Below are positions 55,009 through 62,989 of a stretch of DNA of 62,989 nucleotides, piece by piece. The notes below the pieces were generated by a model that saw only the letters and a list, made by a program, of their open reading frames with translations, ran no database searches and was not told the origin of the DNA. Position numbers and translations under genes: made by a program. Source of the stretch: an uncultured Eudoraea sp. (GTDB lineage: Bacteria; Bacteroidota; Bacteroidia; Flavobacteriales; Flavobacteriaceae); contig NZ_CAMYOM010000027.1 in the NCBI RefSeq assembly GCF_947260015.1, positions 1 to 62,989 of the forward strand. The letters run 5' to 3'. The stretch's first letter is position 1, and each line of letters opens with the position of its first letter.

Positions 55009-55680
55009 ATGAAAAAGATATCACCTTTTATTTTACTGCTTATTGCATTGGTTTTGACCAGTTGCTCAAGTTTTAAAGTCATTAAATCCTGGGAAGCTGA
55101 AACAGCAGGTAGCATGCAGAATAAAAAAATTCTGGTTATTGGCAGAACTGCAGATAAGGATATCAGGATGGCGTATGAAAACGCACTTACCAAAAAATTT
55201 GTAGCGGCAGGGTACAATGCCATATCCAGCTATAGTCAATTTCCCGATTTTAATCCTGTGGCCAAGATTACAGAAGAACAAAAACAGCAAATCCAATCCA
55301 TTTTGGAAAAAAATGGATATAATGGCGTAGTCCTTACTGCCTTAAAGGATTATCAGGAACAGAGCCGTGAGGTAGGCGCCGAGAAATATGAAACTACAGT
55401 ATTTTATGGTGGAATGGGTTATCCAACCGCATATGGTGGCTTTTATAATTATTTTTATATCCCTGGATCATATTCGGCAGATCAGGTTAGGCGTGATACA
55501 TCCGGGTCAACAATAACCTCCAAACTATATATTCTCGAAACTGTGGTCTATGACCTGGAGCTTGAAGATGGAAAACAACTCGTGGCATGGGTTACGGCTT
55601 CTATTGAAAATCCTGACGATTCACCAAGCGTAGCAACTGCTTATGCAAATTCTGTTGCTAAAGGTTTTAAAATTAAGTAG
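55009..55680 (+). CDS. Paralogous small lipoprotein B (Rossmann-like core, Tyr/Gly-rich linker)
   Basis: About 223 residues with a clear lipoprotein signal (LIALVLTSC) opened by the ATG at 55009; an upstream TTG-type start at 54970 would precede the signal by 13 residues. Core motifs: KKILVIGRTADKDIRMAYEN, ITEEQKQQIQSILEKNGYNGVVLTALK. The linker is Tyr/Gly-rich (GGMGYPTAYGGFYNYFY), followed by LYILETVVYDLELEDGKQLV and VTASIENPDDSPSVA. It matches copy C (61063-61746) closely in every segment. It follows the HtrA-like gene by 39 bases. Function unknown. Confidence 0.78.
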   Translation: MKKISPFILLLIALVLTSCSSFKVIKSWEAETAGSMQNKKILVIGRTADKDIRMAYENALTKKFVAAGYNAISSYSQFPDFNPVAKITEEQKQQIQSILEKNGYNGVVLTALKDYQEQSREVGAEKYETTVFYGGMGYPTAYGGFYNYFYIPGSYSADQVRRDTSGSTITSKLYILETVVYDLELEDGKQLVAWVTASIENPDDSPSVATAYANSVAKGFKIK

Positions 55681-55924
55681 TCTTTTGATCAATTCTTTTG
55701 ATATTCCTCAATTAGTCTGTTAGGATGTCTTTGGCACAATAATTGAGATACTATAAATCGAAATAAAACAATATATAGGGGTGTTATTTAGCTTCTTTTT
55801 TGTATCTTTTTCAATGTTTTATCTTATCCCATAATCACAATACTTTGGTGTTGTTGATTATACATCATATCCCCAGGTTTAGAAAAAATATACCTAAATA
55901 ATTTAAACACTTAATAATTATAAT

Positions 55925-56476
55925 ATGAACACAAACTATTTAAAAAAGACATCTTTTTTATTACTCCTCATGGGCTTTGCTTTCTCATTTAGTTCTAATG
56001 CCCAGATAGCTGGCTGGAATGTTGATTTGGAAAAAGATAGCAACGAAAAGTTGGCAGAAATGATTCAAAAGGTAGGCAAATTACAAACCTTTAAGGATAA
56101 GTCATATGGTTATGCAATTTATCCAAAAATAACCAAAGCAGGATTAGTCATTGGAGGCGCAGGTGGCAAAGGGCTAGTATATAAAGGCAAGCAAATAGTG
56201 GCTTCTTCAAAACTTGGACAGGCATCCTTTGGTCTGCAGGCCGGTGGACAACAATACGCTGAGGTGATTTTCTTTGAAAATCAAGAAGCTTTTGACCGTT
56301 TCAAAAGCGGCAAATTAAAGTTTAATGCACAGGCTTCTGCAACAGCAATTACAGCTGGTGCTTCTGCTGATTTTTCTTATCAGGGTGGTGTTGCCGTATT
56401 TACAATGGTAGAAGGCGGGCTAATGGCTGAAGCCTCTGTAGGCGGCCAACATTTTTCGTTTGATCCAGTGCAGTAA
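55925..56476 (+). CDS. SYLF (Ysc84-like) domain protein, exported, copy 2
   Basis: A 183-residue paralogue of the protein at 40257-40802. Signal peptide (cut near SSNAQ-I), then a single SYLF domain: SYGYAIYPKITKAGLVIGGAGGKGLVYKG, LGQASFGLQAGGQQYAEVIFFE, FNAQASATAITAGASADF and GGLMAEASVGGQHFSFDP. The two copies keep the same length, Gly positions and C-terminal sequence, pointing to duplication and conserved function, probably envelope-lipid related. It is monocistronic, with a perfect hairpin terminator downstream. Confidence 0.88.
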   Translation: MNTNYLKKTSFLLLLMGFAFSFSSNAQIAGWNVDLEKDSNEKLAEMIQKVGKLQTFKDKSYGYAIYPKITKAGLVIGGAGGKGLVYKGKQIVASSKLGQASFGLQAGGQQYAEVIFFENQEAFDRFKSGKLKFNAQASATAITAGASADFSYQGGVAVFTMVEGGLMAEASVGGQHFSFDPVQ

Positions 56477-56498
56477 AACAAAGTTAACTATATAATTT

Positions 56499-56522
56499 AA
56501 AGGCCCGGATATCCGGGCCTTT
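56499..56522. terminator. Perfect palindromic terminator between SYLF copy 2 and cls
   Basis: AAAGGCCCGGAT directly followed by ATCCGGGCCTTT, a 24-base perfect palindrome with a GC-rich stem and a minimal loop at its centre, and a T/A-rich flank on both sides. It lies between convergent genes and can serve both directions. Confidence 0.8.
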
Positions 56523-56610
56523 CTTATTAAAGTTAGATTATATAAGCCAGATGTTATGGTGTCTTTTACTTTTCAGAAGCCTATATGATTTAAAAAGGAG
56601 ACATGATTCT

Positions 56611-58041
56611 CTACATCAAGGGACTGCTTAATCTTGCCAGTTTTTCCTTAACCCTATCTATATTAGGCCTTGCTTTATGTTCTTCAAGGGTCAGCTGCTT
56701 ACTGTTTTTTTGAAATACCGAGAATTGCTTTTTCATAGTGATTGTTTCTTCCTTGCTATAAATCAGGGCGTTCACTTCAAAATTCTGTTCCAAACTCCGC
56801 ACGTCCAAATTGGCAGTTCCAATTGAACAAACGGAATCATCAGATATAATTACCTTTGAATGTACAAAACCTTCCTGGAACAAATAAATTTTAACCCCTG
56901 CGTTGAGGAACCTGCTAAAATAGGATTTTACTGCCCAATGAATCATGACTGACTCAGAATTTCCGGGAACTATTATCCGCACATCTATACCGCTTAAGGC
57001 GACTGTCTTAATAGCCATTGAAAGTGTTGTATCGGGAATTAAGTATGGATTTACAATGTAAACATATTTCTTAGCCTGATATAAAATATATAAGTATTGT
57101 TGAAGAATATTTGGGTAATCCGTATCGGGACCGCTAGAGACGATTTGTACATCCCCAATTGGATCCATCAATTTAAACATCTCTGGTTTAATTAAATTTT
57201 CCCTGGTGACAAAAAGCCAATCAGAAAGAAATACAAAATGCAGGAAGTTTACACTCATCCCCTCTATTTTCAAATGGGTATCAGACCAGTGACCCAACTG
57301 TTCATCATCTTTGATGTATTTGTCATCCACATTAATACCCCCGGTAAAACCAACTAAACCATCCACGATTAATATCTTCCGATGACTTCTGTAATTTACT
57401 CTTGCCAACCTACCAAAACGAACCGGCATAAATGGAAAAATTTTGACTCCAATTTCACTGAATCTATTTATCATCTTATTTGATAAATCCCAGCTGCCAA
57501 CTGCATCATAAATAAGTCTTACCTCAACACCTTCCTTTATTTTTCTTTCAAATAGTCGTTCAAATCTATCAGCAAGTTCACCATCGATGAAAATATAGTA
57601 TTGCAGGTGAATATATCTTTCGGCCTTTTCACATGATTCAAAAATAGCCTTGAATGTTTCAGGTCCATCGTTGAGAATCCGTACTTTATTGTTGAATGAA
57701 ATAATAGAGCTATTAACTCTCGTAAGTAATCGAATGAGGTGGATATAAGAAGAGGTTACATCGTGTCTTTTTGATATACTTTGTTCCGCTTCTGTGGAAT
57801 ACTTTGTAACGAATTTCTCAAATTGGGCGTAATCGATTTCCTTTTTTAAATCAAACATCTTTTGTCTTCGAAGGTTGATCCCAAAAAAGAAAAATAATAA
57901 TGCGCCAATAAATGGAATAAAGACGATAACCAAAATCCAAGCCCAGATACGTTCTGGTTTACTGCCATCTTTAATTAATAAATATAAGGACGTGATAGTT
58001 AGGGTAGCTTCCAAAATTGCTATTATAAGCACCCATTTCAT
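56611..58041 (-). CDS. cls: Cardiolipin synthase (phospholipase D family)
   Basis: Joins two phosphatidylglycerols to cardiolipin in the inner membrane. The 476-residue protein has two N-terminal membrane helices, and two HKD motifs: H220-x-K222-x4-D227 (SHRKILIVDG) and H394-x-K396-x4-D401 (HSKVIISDD), each followed by the expected GxxN/GTANLD segment. Length is typical. It lies 17 bases downstream of the HAD lipoprotein gene and is probably co-transcribed. Cardiolipin content is often stress-regulated, fitting the envelope-stress neighbourhood. Confidence 0.94.
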   Translation of the reverse strand: MKWVLIIAILEATLTITSLYLLIKDGSKPERIWAWILVIVFIPFIGALLFFFFGINLRRQKMFDLKKEIDYAQFEKFVTKYSTEAEQSISKRHDVTSSYIHLIRLLTRVNSSIISFNNKVRILNDGPETFKAIFESCEKAERYIHLQYYIFIDGELADRFERLFERKIKEGVEVRLIYDAVGSWDLSNKMINRFSEIGVKIFPFMPVRFGRLARVNYRSHRKILIVDGLVGFTGGINVDDKYIKDDEQLGHWSDTHLKIEGMSVNFLHFVFLSDWLFVTRENLIKPEMFKLMDPIGDVQIVSSGPDTDYPNILQQYLYILYQAKKYVYIVNPYLIPDTTLSMAIKTVALSGIDVRIIVPGNSESVMIHWAVKSYFSRFLNAGVKIYLFQEGFVHSKVIISDDSVCSIGTANLDVRSLEQNFEVNALIYSKEETITMKKQFSVFQKNSKQLTLEEHKARPNIDRVKEKLARLSSPLM

Positions 58042-58058
58042 AGCATTGAATTTTAAGG

Positions 58059-59093
58059 CTAATTCTTTATAAGTTGGAATGGATAAATAACCTTCCAGTC
58101 ATTTTTCATATTTATAACTGTCCAGCCTTTTTCATTAGCCTCGTCCAATCCCTTGTCTAATTTTCCAATATGAGAATCCCTGTCATATGCCCATTCCCTG
58201 TCGGCATCGGTATGATGCAAATAGAGTTGAAAACTTAGCTTTTCATTAGAATCTGTATACTGCAACATTTGGAGGTCTCCATCGGAATTCCCGGAGGCAA
58301 AGATGGGTTTTTTCCCTATATGCTTATGAATACCAACAGGTTTTCCCACGTTATCATCCACAAAATCAATTTCAGGTAACCGTCTGATGACAGCCTTACC
58401 ATCATTGTACTCAAATTTTGTTTTTATGCTACTTCCCACAATCTGATTTGAAGGGATATTATAGGCCTCTGTGGCCCATGCCCGCATAAACTCTATCCCG
58501 CCTCCAGAAACAATAAATGTCTGAAAGTCGTTTGCTCTGAGATAGTCCAAAAGTTCCAACATAGGTTGATAGATCAATTCATTATAGGGTTGATTAAACC
58601 TGGGATGCTTGGCAGTTGACAGCCAATTGGTTACGATAGCGTCAAATTCTTCAGCTGTCATTCCGGAATGACTGGCCATGACCAACTCCATTAGTCCATG
58701 CATCCCTGTTTTCAGAACTTCATCCATATCATCTTCCAAAACTCCTTTAAAGGGTTGTTTGCTACTCCACTCCGGGTGTTGATCTGCGGTTTCCTTAATG
58801 CGATCTAAAGCAAATTCCAATTGAAAATAGATTGGTTGTTCAGACCAGAGGTTGCCATCATTGTCAAAAGTGGCAATACGATCTTTTATTTCTACAAAAT
58901 CAATACTGGAGGGGTCTGTTACCTTATTTACAAATGCCATGATTGCATTCTTGGTGGCGCCCTCATTCCAGGAAGGTAAAGGGTCTTCTTTAACCTCAGT
59001 TGCAGTCGTAGTTTCTGAAGGTGCAGCCTGCTTGCAGTTTATAAAAAAGCCTGAGATCAATAAAAGAATAAAAAAAGTGCGTATTGTTTTCAT
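58059..59093 (-). CDS. HAD-superfamily phosphatase lipoprotein
   Basis: A 344-residue lipoprotein (FFINC, C20) and therefore extracytoplasmic, unusual for a HAD enzyme. HAD motifs: nucleophile D77 and acid/base D79 in TFDNDGNLW, motif II FIVSGGG and the C-terminal FASGNSDGDLQML. A helical cap of about 110 residues sits between motifs I and II, as in phosphoserine-phosphatase-like members. The substrate is unknown; a phosphomonoester in the periplasm is likely. It lies upstream of cls, and the sulfatase gene upstream of it is separated by a terminator-like hairpin. Confidence 0.8.
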   Translation of the reverse strand: MKTIRTFFILLLISGFFINCKQAAPSETTTATEVKEDPLPSWNEGATKNAIMAFVNKVTDPSSIDFVEIKDRIATFDNDGNLWSEQPIYFQLEFALDRIKETADQHPEWSSKQPFKGVLEDDMDEVLKTGMHGLMELVMASHSGMTAEEFDAIVTNWLSTAKHPRFNQPYNELIYQPMLELLDYLRANDFQTFIVSGGGIEFMRAWATEAYNIPSNQIVGSSIKTKFEYNDGKAVIRRLPEIDFVDDNVGKPVGIHKHIGKKPIFASGNSDGDLQMLQYTDSNEKLSFQLYLHHTDADREWAYDRDSHIGKLDKGLDEANEKGWTVINMKNDWKVIYPFQLIKN

Positions 59094-59156
59094 ATTAAAT
59101 TGATTTTTATAGATTATAACCTATCACGCATGTGATATTGCATTAATTCAAAAATT

Positions 59157-59205
59157 AAAAAACCCTATACTCAAGTAAGACTTAATATACAGGGTTTTAA
59201 AATTT
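59157..59205 (-). terminator. Rho-independent terminator after the sulfatase gene
   Basis: On the minus strand AAAACCCT (59191-59198) pairs with AGGGTTTT (59159-59166), extended by several A-U and G-U pairs, and is followed by TTAATTTTTG. It lies between the sulfatase stop and the HAD lipoprotein start and separates the two transcripts. Confidence 0.7.
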
Positions 59206-59277
59206 AAGCTGTCCACTCCGAGTATTCTATTTTTAAACACCGGAATTAAACATATATTCCATGTTCATTCTATAGTC

Positions 59278-60783
59278 TTAATTCTGAGGTCTTGAACCTA
59301 ACGTTTTTACCACCTTATCTATACCAAGAGAACTACCAGATACAGGGGGGAATTCTTTAAAGGAGGCAAGAAATTCTGCTACATAAGTCTGTGCAGGCAC
59401 GAATAGAAACATATTTTCGGCATACCATCTTGTATACATCGACGCTTTCCAAGACACCTCATAAGGATCCGCTCTAAGGTTAATCACCAAAGGCCAGGCG
59501 GGTTGCACCCTAAATGCCTCATTAATGGCGCCTTCGTTATAAGCAAAATGCAATTTCCAGTTATTATAGCGTACTGCATTTAGATTTCCACTTTGTTCAA
59601 AGTAGAATATTTCCTTCCTTGGACTTTCTTTGACTTCCCCCTTCCAAAAGGGCATTTGGTTGTAACCATCTAAATGCACCTTAAAATTCTTACCGTTAGC
59701 CTCATACCCTTTCAATAATCGTTCCTTTACATCCGGTACTCCCGCCGCTGCCAATAAGGTAGGCATCATATCTTCATGCGAATAGATATCATTGGAAATT
59801 GTTCCGGGTTTAATCACACCGGGCCAGCGAATTACACAAGGTACTCTAAAGCCCCCTTCCCAGGTAGTTCCCTTCTCCCCTGCAAAAGGTGTAGTCCCGC
59901 CATCAGGCCAGGTGAACTTTTCCGCACCATTATCGGTGGAGTACATGATAATCGTATTGTCGATTATTTTTAATTCTTCAAGCTTGGCCAAAACACGACC
60001 AACGGTTTTATCGTGTTCTACCATCCCATCAGGATAAAGGCCTATGCCTGTTACCCCTACACTCTCTTCCTTTAGATGCGTCCAAACATGCATCCGGGTG
60101 GCACTCAGCCAAACAAAGAATGGTTTCCCTGCATTGTGAGCTCTTTCTATAAAGGATATGGCGGCATCAGTAAACTCATCATCTGCAGTCTCCATTCTTT
60201 TTCGGGTCATTGGGCCGGTATCCTCTATTTTGCCATCCGCATAGGAATGCAATACCCCTCTGGGGCCAAACTCTTTAATAAAGGCAGGGTCTTTTGGATA
60301 ATAGTACCCTTCTGGCTCTTCTTCCGCATTTAAGTGATACAGGTTTCCAAAAAATTCGTCAAACCCATGGTTGGTTGGTAACATTTCGTCACGATCTCCT
60401 AAATGGTTTTTACCGAACTGCCCCGAGGTATACCCCTGGTTTTTCAATAATTCAGCTATGGTAGGCTGGTTATCCTTTATCCCCTGATCGCCCCCTGGCA
60501 TACCAATGGTTAACAAACCCGTCCTAAAAGGATGCTGTCCTAAAATAAAAGCAGCCCTTCCGGCCGTACAGGATTGCTGTGCATACCAATCAGTAAAAAC
60601 AGCCCCTTCCTTACCTATACGATCTATATTGGGCGTTTGATAGCCCATCATACCCTGGCTGTTGATACTGATATTGGAATAGCCAATATCATCACCCCAA
60701 ATTACCAGGATATTAGGCTTTTTCTGTGCAAAACTAATAGCAGTAAATGCCATAAAAAGCAGTACGTAAATTTGTTTTTTCAT
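59278..60783 (-). CDS. Arylsulfatase (type I, formylglycine sulfatase), exported
   Basis: Hydrolyses a sulfate ester in the periplasm or outside the cell. The 501-residue protein has a signal peptide (cut near ISFAQ-K). The catalytic motif is C72-T-A-G-R76, the C-x-(A/P)-x-R site whose Cys is converted to formylglycine; metal ligands D31-D32 (GDDIGY) and the YSTDNGAE pair are present, as is the GEKGTTWEGGFRVP strand. Substrate cannot be read; it is not in a polysaccharide-degradation cluster here. Activity needs a formylglycine-generating or radical-SAM maturase encoded outside the window. Confidence 0.9.
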   Translation of the reverse strand: MKKQIYVLLFMAFTAISFAQKKPNILVIWGDDIGYSNISINSQGMMGYQTPNIDRIGKEGAVFTDWYAQQSCTAGRAAFILGQHPFRTGLLTIGMPGGDQGIKDNQPTIAELLKNQGYTSGQFGKNHLGDRDEMLPTNHGFDEFFGNLYHLNAEEEPEGYYYPKDPAFIKEFGPRGVLHSYADGKIEDTGPMTRKRMETADDEFTDAAISFIERAHNAGKPFFVWLSATRMHVWTHLKEESVGVTGIGLYPDGMVEHDKTVGRVLAKLEELKIIDNTIIMYSTDNGAEKFTWPDGGTTPFAGEKGTTWEGGFRVPCVIRWPGVIKPGTISNDIYSHEDMMPTLLAAAGVPDVKERLLKGYEANGKNFKVHLDGYNQMPFWKGEVKESPRKEIFYFEQSGNLNAVRYNNWKLHFAYNEGAINEAFRVQPAWPLVINLRADPYEVSWKASMYTRWYAENMFLFVPAQTYVAEFLASFKEFPPVSGSSLGIDKVVKTLGSRPQN

Positions 60784-61062
60784 AAGTTTTAATTTTTTAG
60801 TTTAATATATTATAGTGGGAGGGGATTTTGTGGTTTTAAAGATAATAGAAAGTATAATAACTATATAATGAAACCTGTTGGTTTTTGTAACATTTAATAC
60901 TTTTTTAATGGTATCCCAAACATATTAAATACACAAAAGGTCCTGCTTCTTAGTAAGGTAAAAGATTTGATGTACATTGGATACCGCTTCGACCAGCATT
61001 CAAATTTTTTGCTAAAATCTTCTTACCCCAAAAGCAGAGGCTTCAAAAATGGCAGGCCAGAG

Positions 61063-61746
61063 CTACTTCTCGAAGGCTTTTACCATAGTTTCCACATATT
61101 TTTGGGCAGTTTTATATGCTTCCTTGGGATCATCTAATTCTGATGTTACCACGGATACTAATTGATTTTCCTCGGGCTCATCAAGATTATAAAATACGGT
61201 CTCTAAAATATAAGTTGTAGAAGTACTGGTAGATGTAGAAGTGGGAATATAGCCTCCAAATGAATCATAGTAAGAACCATATGCATAAGGAGTCCTGTAA
61301 TAACTATTAAATCCGCCATAATAACCGGGGTATCCGTAACCTCCTGATACACCCATGTAAACTCCGCTGCTGGAAGTTGTGGTGGTACTCTCCTGATCCT
61401 TTACTGCAACAATAACAATTCCATTGTACCCTTCACTATCCAGGATGCTTTCCACAAAAGCTATTCTTTCTTCCGTAATTTCTTTATTAGTATAAATTTT
61501 TGGAAATTTTTTAAAACTTTCAGTGGCCTTATAGCCTTGCGCCCTTAACTCGTTGGCTAGTGCTTCTTCAAAAGCTATTCTGGCCGTGTTATCTGCCGTT
61601 CTTGCTAAAACAAAAATATTCTTTTCTTTGAATTTAGCAATAGTCGCTTCTTCAGCTGTCCAGGAGTCCCGAACCTTCACACTGCCGCAGTTTTGGAATA
61701 CAAAGGATAAAGCAAGTAATACTAATAGGGTAAGATTTTTATTCAT
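61063..61746 (-). CDS. Paralogous small lipoprotein C (Rossmann-like core, Tyr/Gly-rich linker)
   Basis: A 227-residue protein with a lipoprotein signal (LALSFVFQNC, C20). It shares the core of copy B: KNIFVLARTADNTARIAFEE, ITEERIAFVESILDSEGYNGIVIVAVKD, then a long Tyr/Gly linker (GVSGGYGYPGYYGGFNSYYR) and a Ser/Thr repeat (STSTSTSTTYILETVFYNL), ending in a helix. It stands apart from copies A and B, on the other strand. The 279 bases separating it from the sulfatase gene hold nothing I recognise. Function unknown. Confidence 0.78.
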   Translation of the reverse strand: MNKNLTLLVLLALSFVFQNCGSVKVRDSWTAEEATIAKFKEKNIFVLARTADNTARIAFEEALANELRAQGYKATESFKKFPKIYTNKEITEERIAFVESILDSEGYNGIVIVAVKDQESTTTTSSSGVYMGVSGGYGYPGYYGGFNSYYRTPYAYGSYYDSFGGYIPTSTSTSTSTTYILETVFYNLDEPEENQLVSVVTSELDDPKEAYKTAQKYVETMVKAFEK

Positions 61747-61850
61747 AACAATTGGAGTAATTAATACATTAATTATTTAAGGGGTTCAAGCTACTAAAAA
61801 TATACTATCTAATTGCAAGGAACAACTAGTATATTCAGATCAGATCTGGA

Positions 61851-62989
61851 CTATAGTCCCAAAATAAATCCAAAATAAAATCTCATCCCGTCGTCTGACC
61901 CAAATAGCCCTATGTTAGCAGTGATCAAATCTGTTCCGTTTACAAAAAATCCACCTCCATAAGAGGTATTCCAGATATTTCGATTAAAGGAAGGGTCAAC
62001 CACCAGATCGTCATCCACCCAGATTCTACCTATATCAAAACCACCAAAAATACCTACTTCAACCGGTATTATTCCTGTTTTGAACCTTTTAAAATTAAAG
62101 CGCAGATCTGAAGTCTGATAAAAAGATGATTTTCCTGTAAAACGTTGATTCCTATAGCCACGTAAGCCATCGTTACCACCTATACTGGCGGCCTGATAAA
62201 ACTCAAAATCATCACCAAAAATAAGATGTGCCTTAGACTTTGTAGCTAAAACCAATTGACCATTCTGAGATATTTTGTAGGCAAAACCAAGCGTTGGTAT
62301 CAAATACCCAAAAGTATCTGAATTATCCAGGTTAGAGGTAATTCCGGTTTTTAATTCAAACTCCATTCCCAGGGTTGGAAAAGCGGGGTTATCACTATTT
62401 GTGTATCCGTAAACGGCTTCGGCACCGATAAAACTATTCCGCTCTTCCTGAGAGATAAAATCCGAGAATAAATTGATATACCTCCCCTGAGTCTCTTCCA
62501 GCTCATAGGATTTATAATTTAACCCTACACTAAATTCCCCATTATTTTCTCCATGCCATACCAACCCGGCAAATCCGCCCAATGTACCAAGTTTAACGCG
62601 ATTGTAATTCAGGTTAAAAGTATCTTCGTCTTCAACGTTGGGATTCGGGGCTGAATTACCAAAGCCAAAAAAGTTTATGCTGTAATTAGGGCTGGTTAAC
62701 TCACCATTAATGGCAAGATTCCATTTGCCGACCACATGAGCGAACTCTCCCTGATAACGAATATCAAAACCCCCTGTAGATGTATATAAGGCAGCCGCGA
62801 TCCTATTGGTGGAGGTAAACGGATTTCGCTCAAAACCATAGGTAGTATGCCCCGCAATTATGCCCAGCTTTAGACCGTCATCCGGGTTAAACCCTATTAA
62901 TGGCAATACTGCGTTAACATTATATTTCGGTTTCCTATAGTCATAATTATTATTCTCATAATCATCCCTGATATGCTGTTTCCCCCTTT
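61851..62989 (-). CDS. BamA/TamA-like outer-membrane barrel, C-terminal part (5' partial)
   Basis: The frame is open to the window end; the TTG at 62906 is internal and the protein continues upstream (RKPKYNVNAVLPLIGFNPDDG is in frame). The visible 379 residues are an Omp85-type barrel with the loop 6 motif GGNDGLRGYRNQRFTGKSSF and a final strand MRFYFGFILGL. In flavobacteria this barrel with an acidic Asn-rich lead-in is often the C-terminal half of a metallophosphoesterase-barrel fusion, so the missing part may be an N-terminal phosphoesterase. That is inference. Confidence 0.78.
   Translation of the reverse strand, partial: RGKQHIRDDYENNNYDYRKPKYNVNAVLPLIGFNPDDGLKLGIIAGHTTYGFERNPFTSTNRIAAALYTSTGGFDIRYQGEFAHVVGKWNLAINGELTSPNYSINFFGFGNSAPNPNVEDEDTFNLNYNRVKLGTLGGFAGLVWHGENNGEFSVGLNYKSYELEETQGRYINLFSDFISQEERNSFIGAEAVYGYTNSDNPAFPTLGMEFELKTGITSNLDNSDTFGYLIPTLGFAYKISQNGQLVLATKSKAHLIFGDDFEFYQAASIGGNDGLRGYRNQRFTGKSSFYQTSDLRFNFKRFKTGIIPVEVGIFGGFDIGRIWVDDDLVVDPSFNRNIWNTSYGGGFFVNGTDLITANIGLFGSDDGMRFYFGFILGL

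Noticed and set aside
1-62989. CRISPR arrays, tRNA or rRNA genes, insertion sequences, prophage or integrase genes
   Set aside because: I looked for regular direct repeats, cloverleaf-like segments, transposase motifs and phage genes and found none. Without a search tool a small non-coding RNA could be missed.

Overview
The window reads as one chromosomal segment of a flavobacterium (Bacteroidota, probably Flavobacteriaceae). The evidence is low GC, a SusC/SusD-type sugar uptake locus, mevalonate-pathway genes, many lipoproteins and Gln-flanked signal cleavage sites, weak Shine-Dalgarno sites and Bacteroidota-type promoters (TAnnTTTG). I saw no rRNA or tRNA gene, CRISPR array, insertion sequence or phage gene.

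Layout. 0-7.4 kb is housekeeping: the end of an arginine operon (argE', argH), an orphan BLUF photoreceptor, an RluB-type pseudouridine synthase, an isoprenoid block (UbiA prenyltransferase, mevalonate kinase, mvaD) and TspO. 7.5-12.4 kb holds glpK-glpF, a BaiN-type flavoprotein, a lipoprotein glycerophosphodiesterase and a small membrane protein. 12.5-20.4 kb (minus strand) is a maltose/starch operon: LacI regulator, beta-phosphoglucomutase, GH65 maltose phosphorylase, a neopullulanase-like GH13 and a lipoprotein GH13. Divergent from it, behind a clear LacI-type operator, lie susC and a damaged susD; then xylB, a damaged xylA and a sodium/sugar symporter.

30.3-40.2 kb is a tight plus-strand operon with overlapping genes: two giant FG-GAP/UnbV lipoproteins, a vanadium-haloperoxidase-type lipoprotein with all metal-site residues, a membrane-anchored GyrI/SRPBCC-like protein and a beta-propeller lipoprotein. 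Its promoter has an inverted repeat straddling the -33 element. 40.2-62.9 kb is an envelope and stress region: two SYLF proteins, several outer-membrane barrels, a potassium channel, a complete RND efflux set whose TolC carries an N-terminal binding-protein-like domain, an HtrA-like protease, three paralogous Tyr/Gly-rich lipoproteins, cardiolipin synthase, a HAD lipoprotein and an arylsulfatase.

The most striking pattern is gene breakage. susD has lost its signal peptide and lipobox, xylA has lost about 25 codons including the LLWGTAN segment, a class III adenylate cyclase is reduced to its two ends with frameshifts, and two further short start-less reading frames look like gene tails. Either this lineage is losing sugar uptake and xylose use, or the assembly has small collapsed deletions; re-sequencing would decide. 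The most promising candidate for a little-described system is the UnbV/UnbV/haloperoxidase operon.
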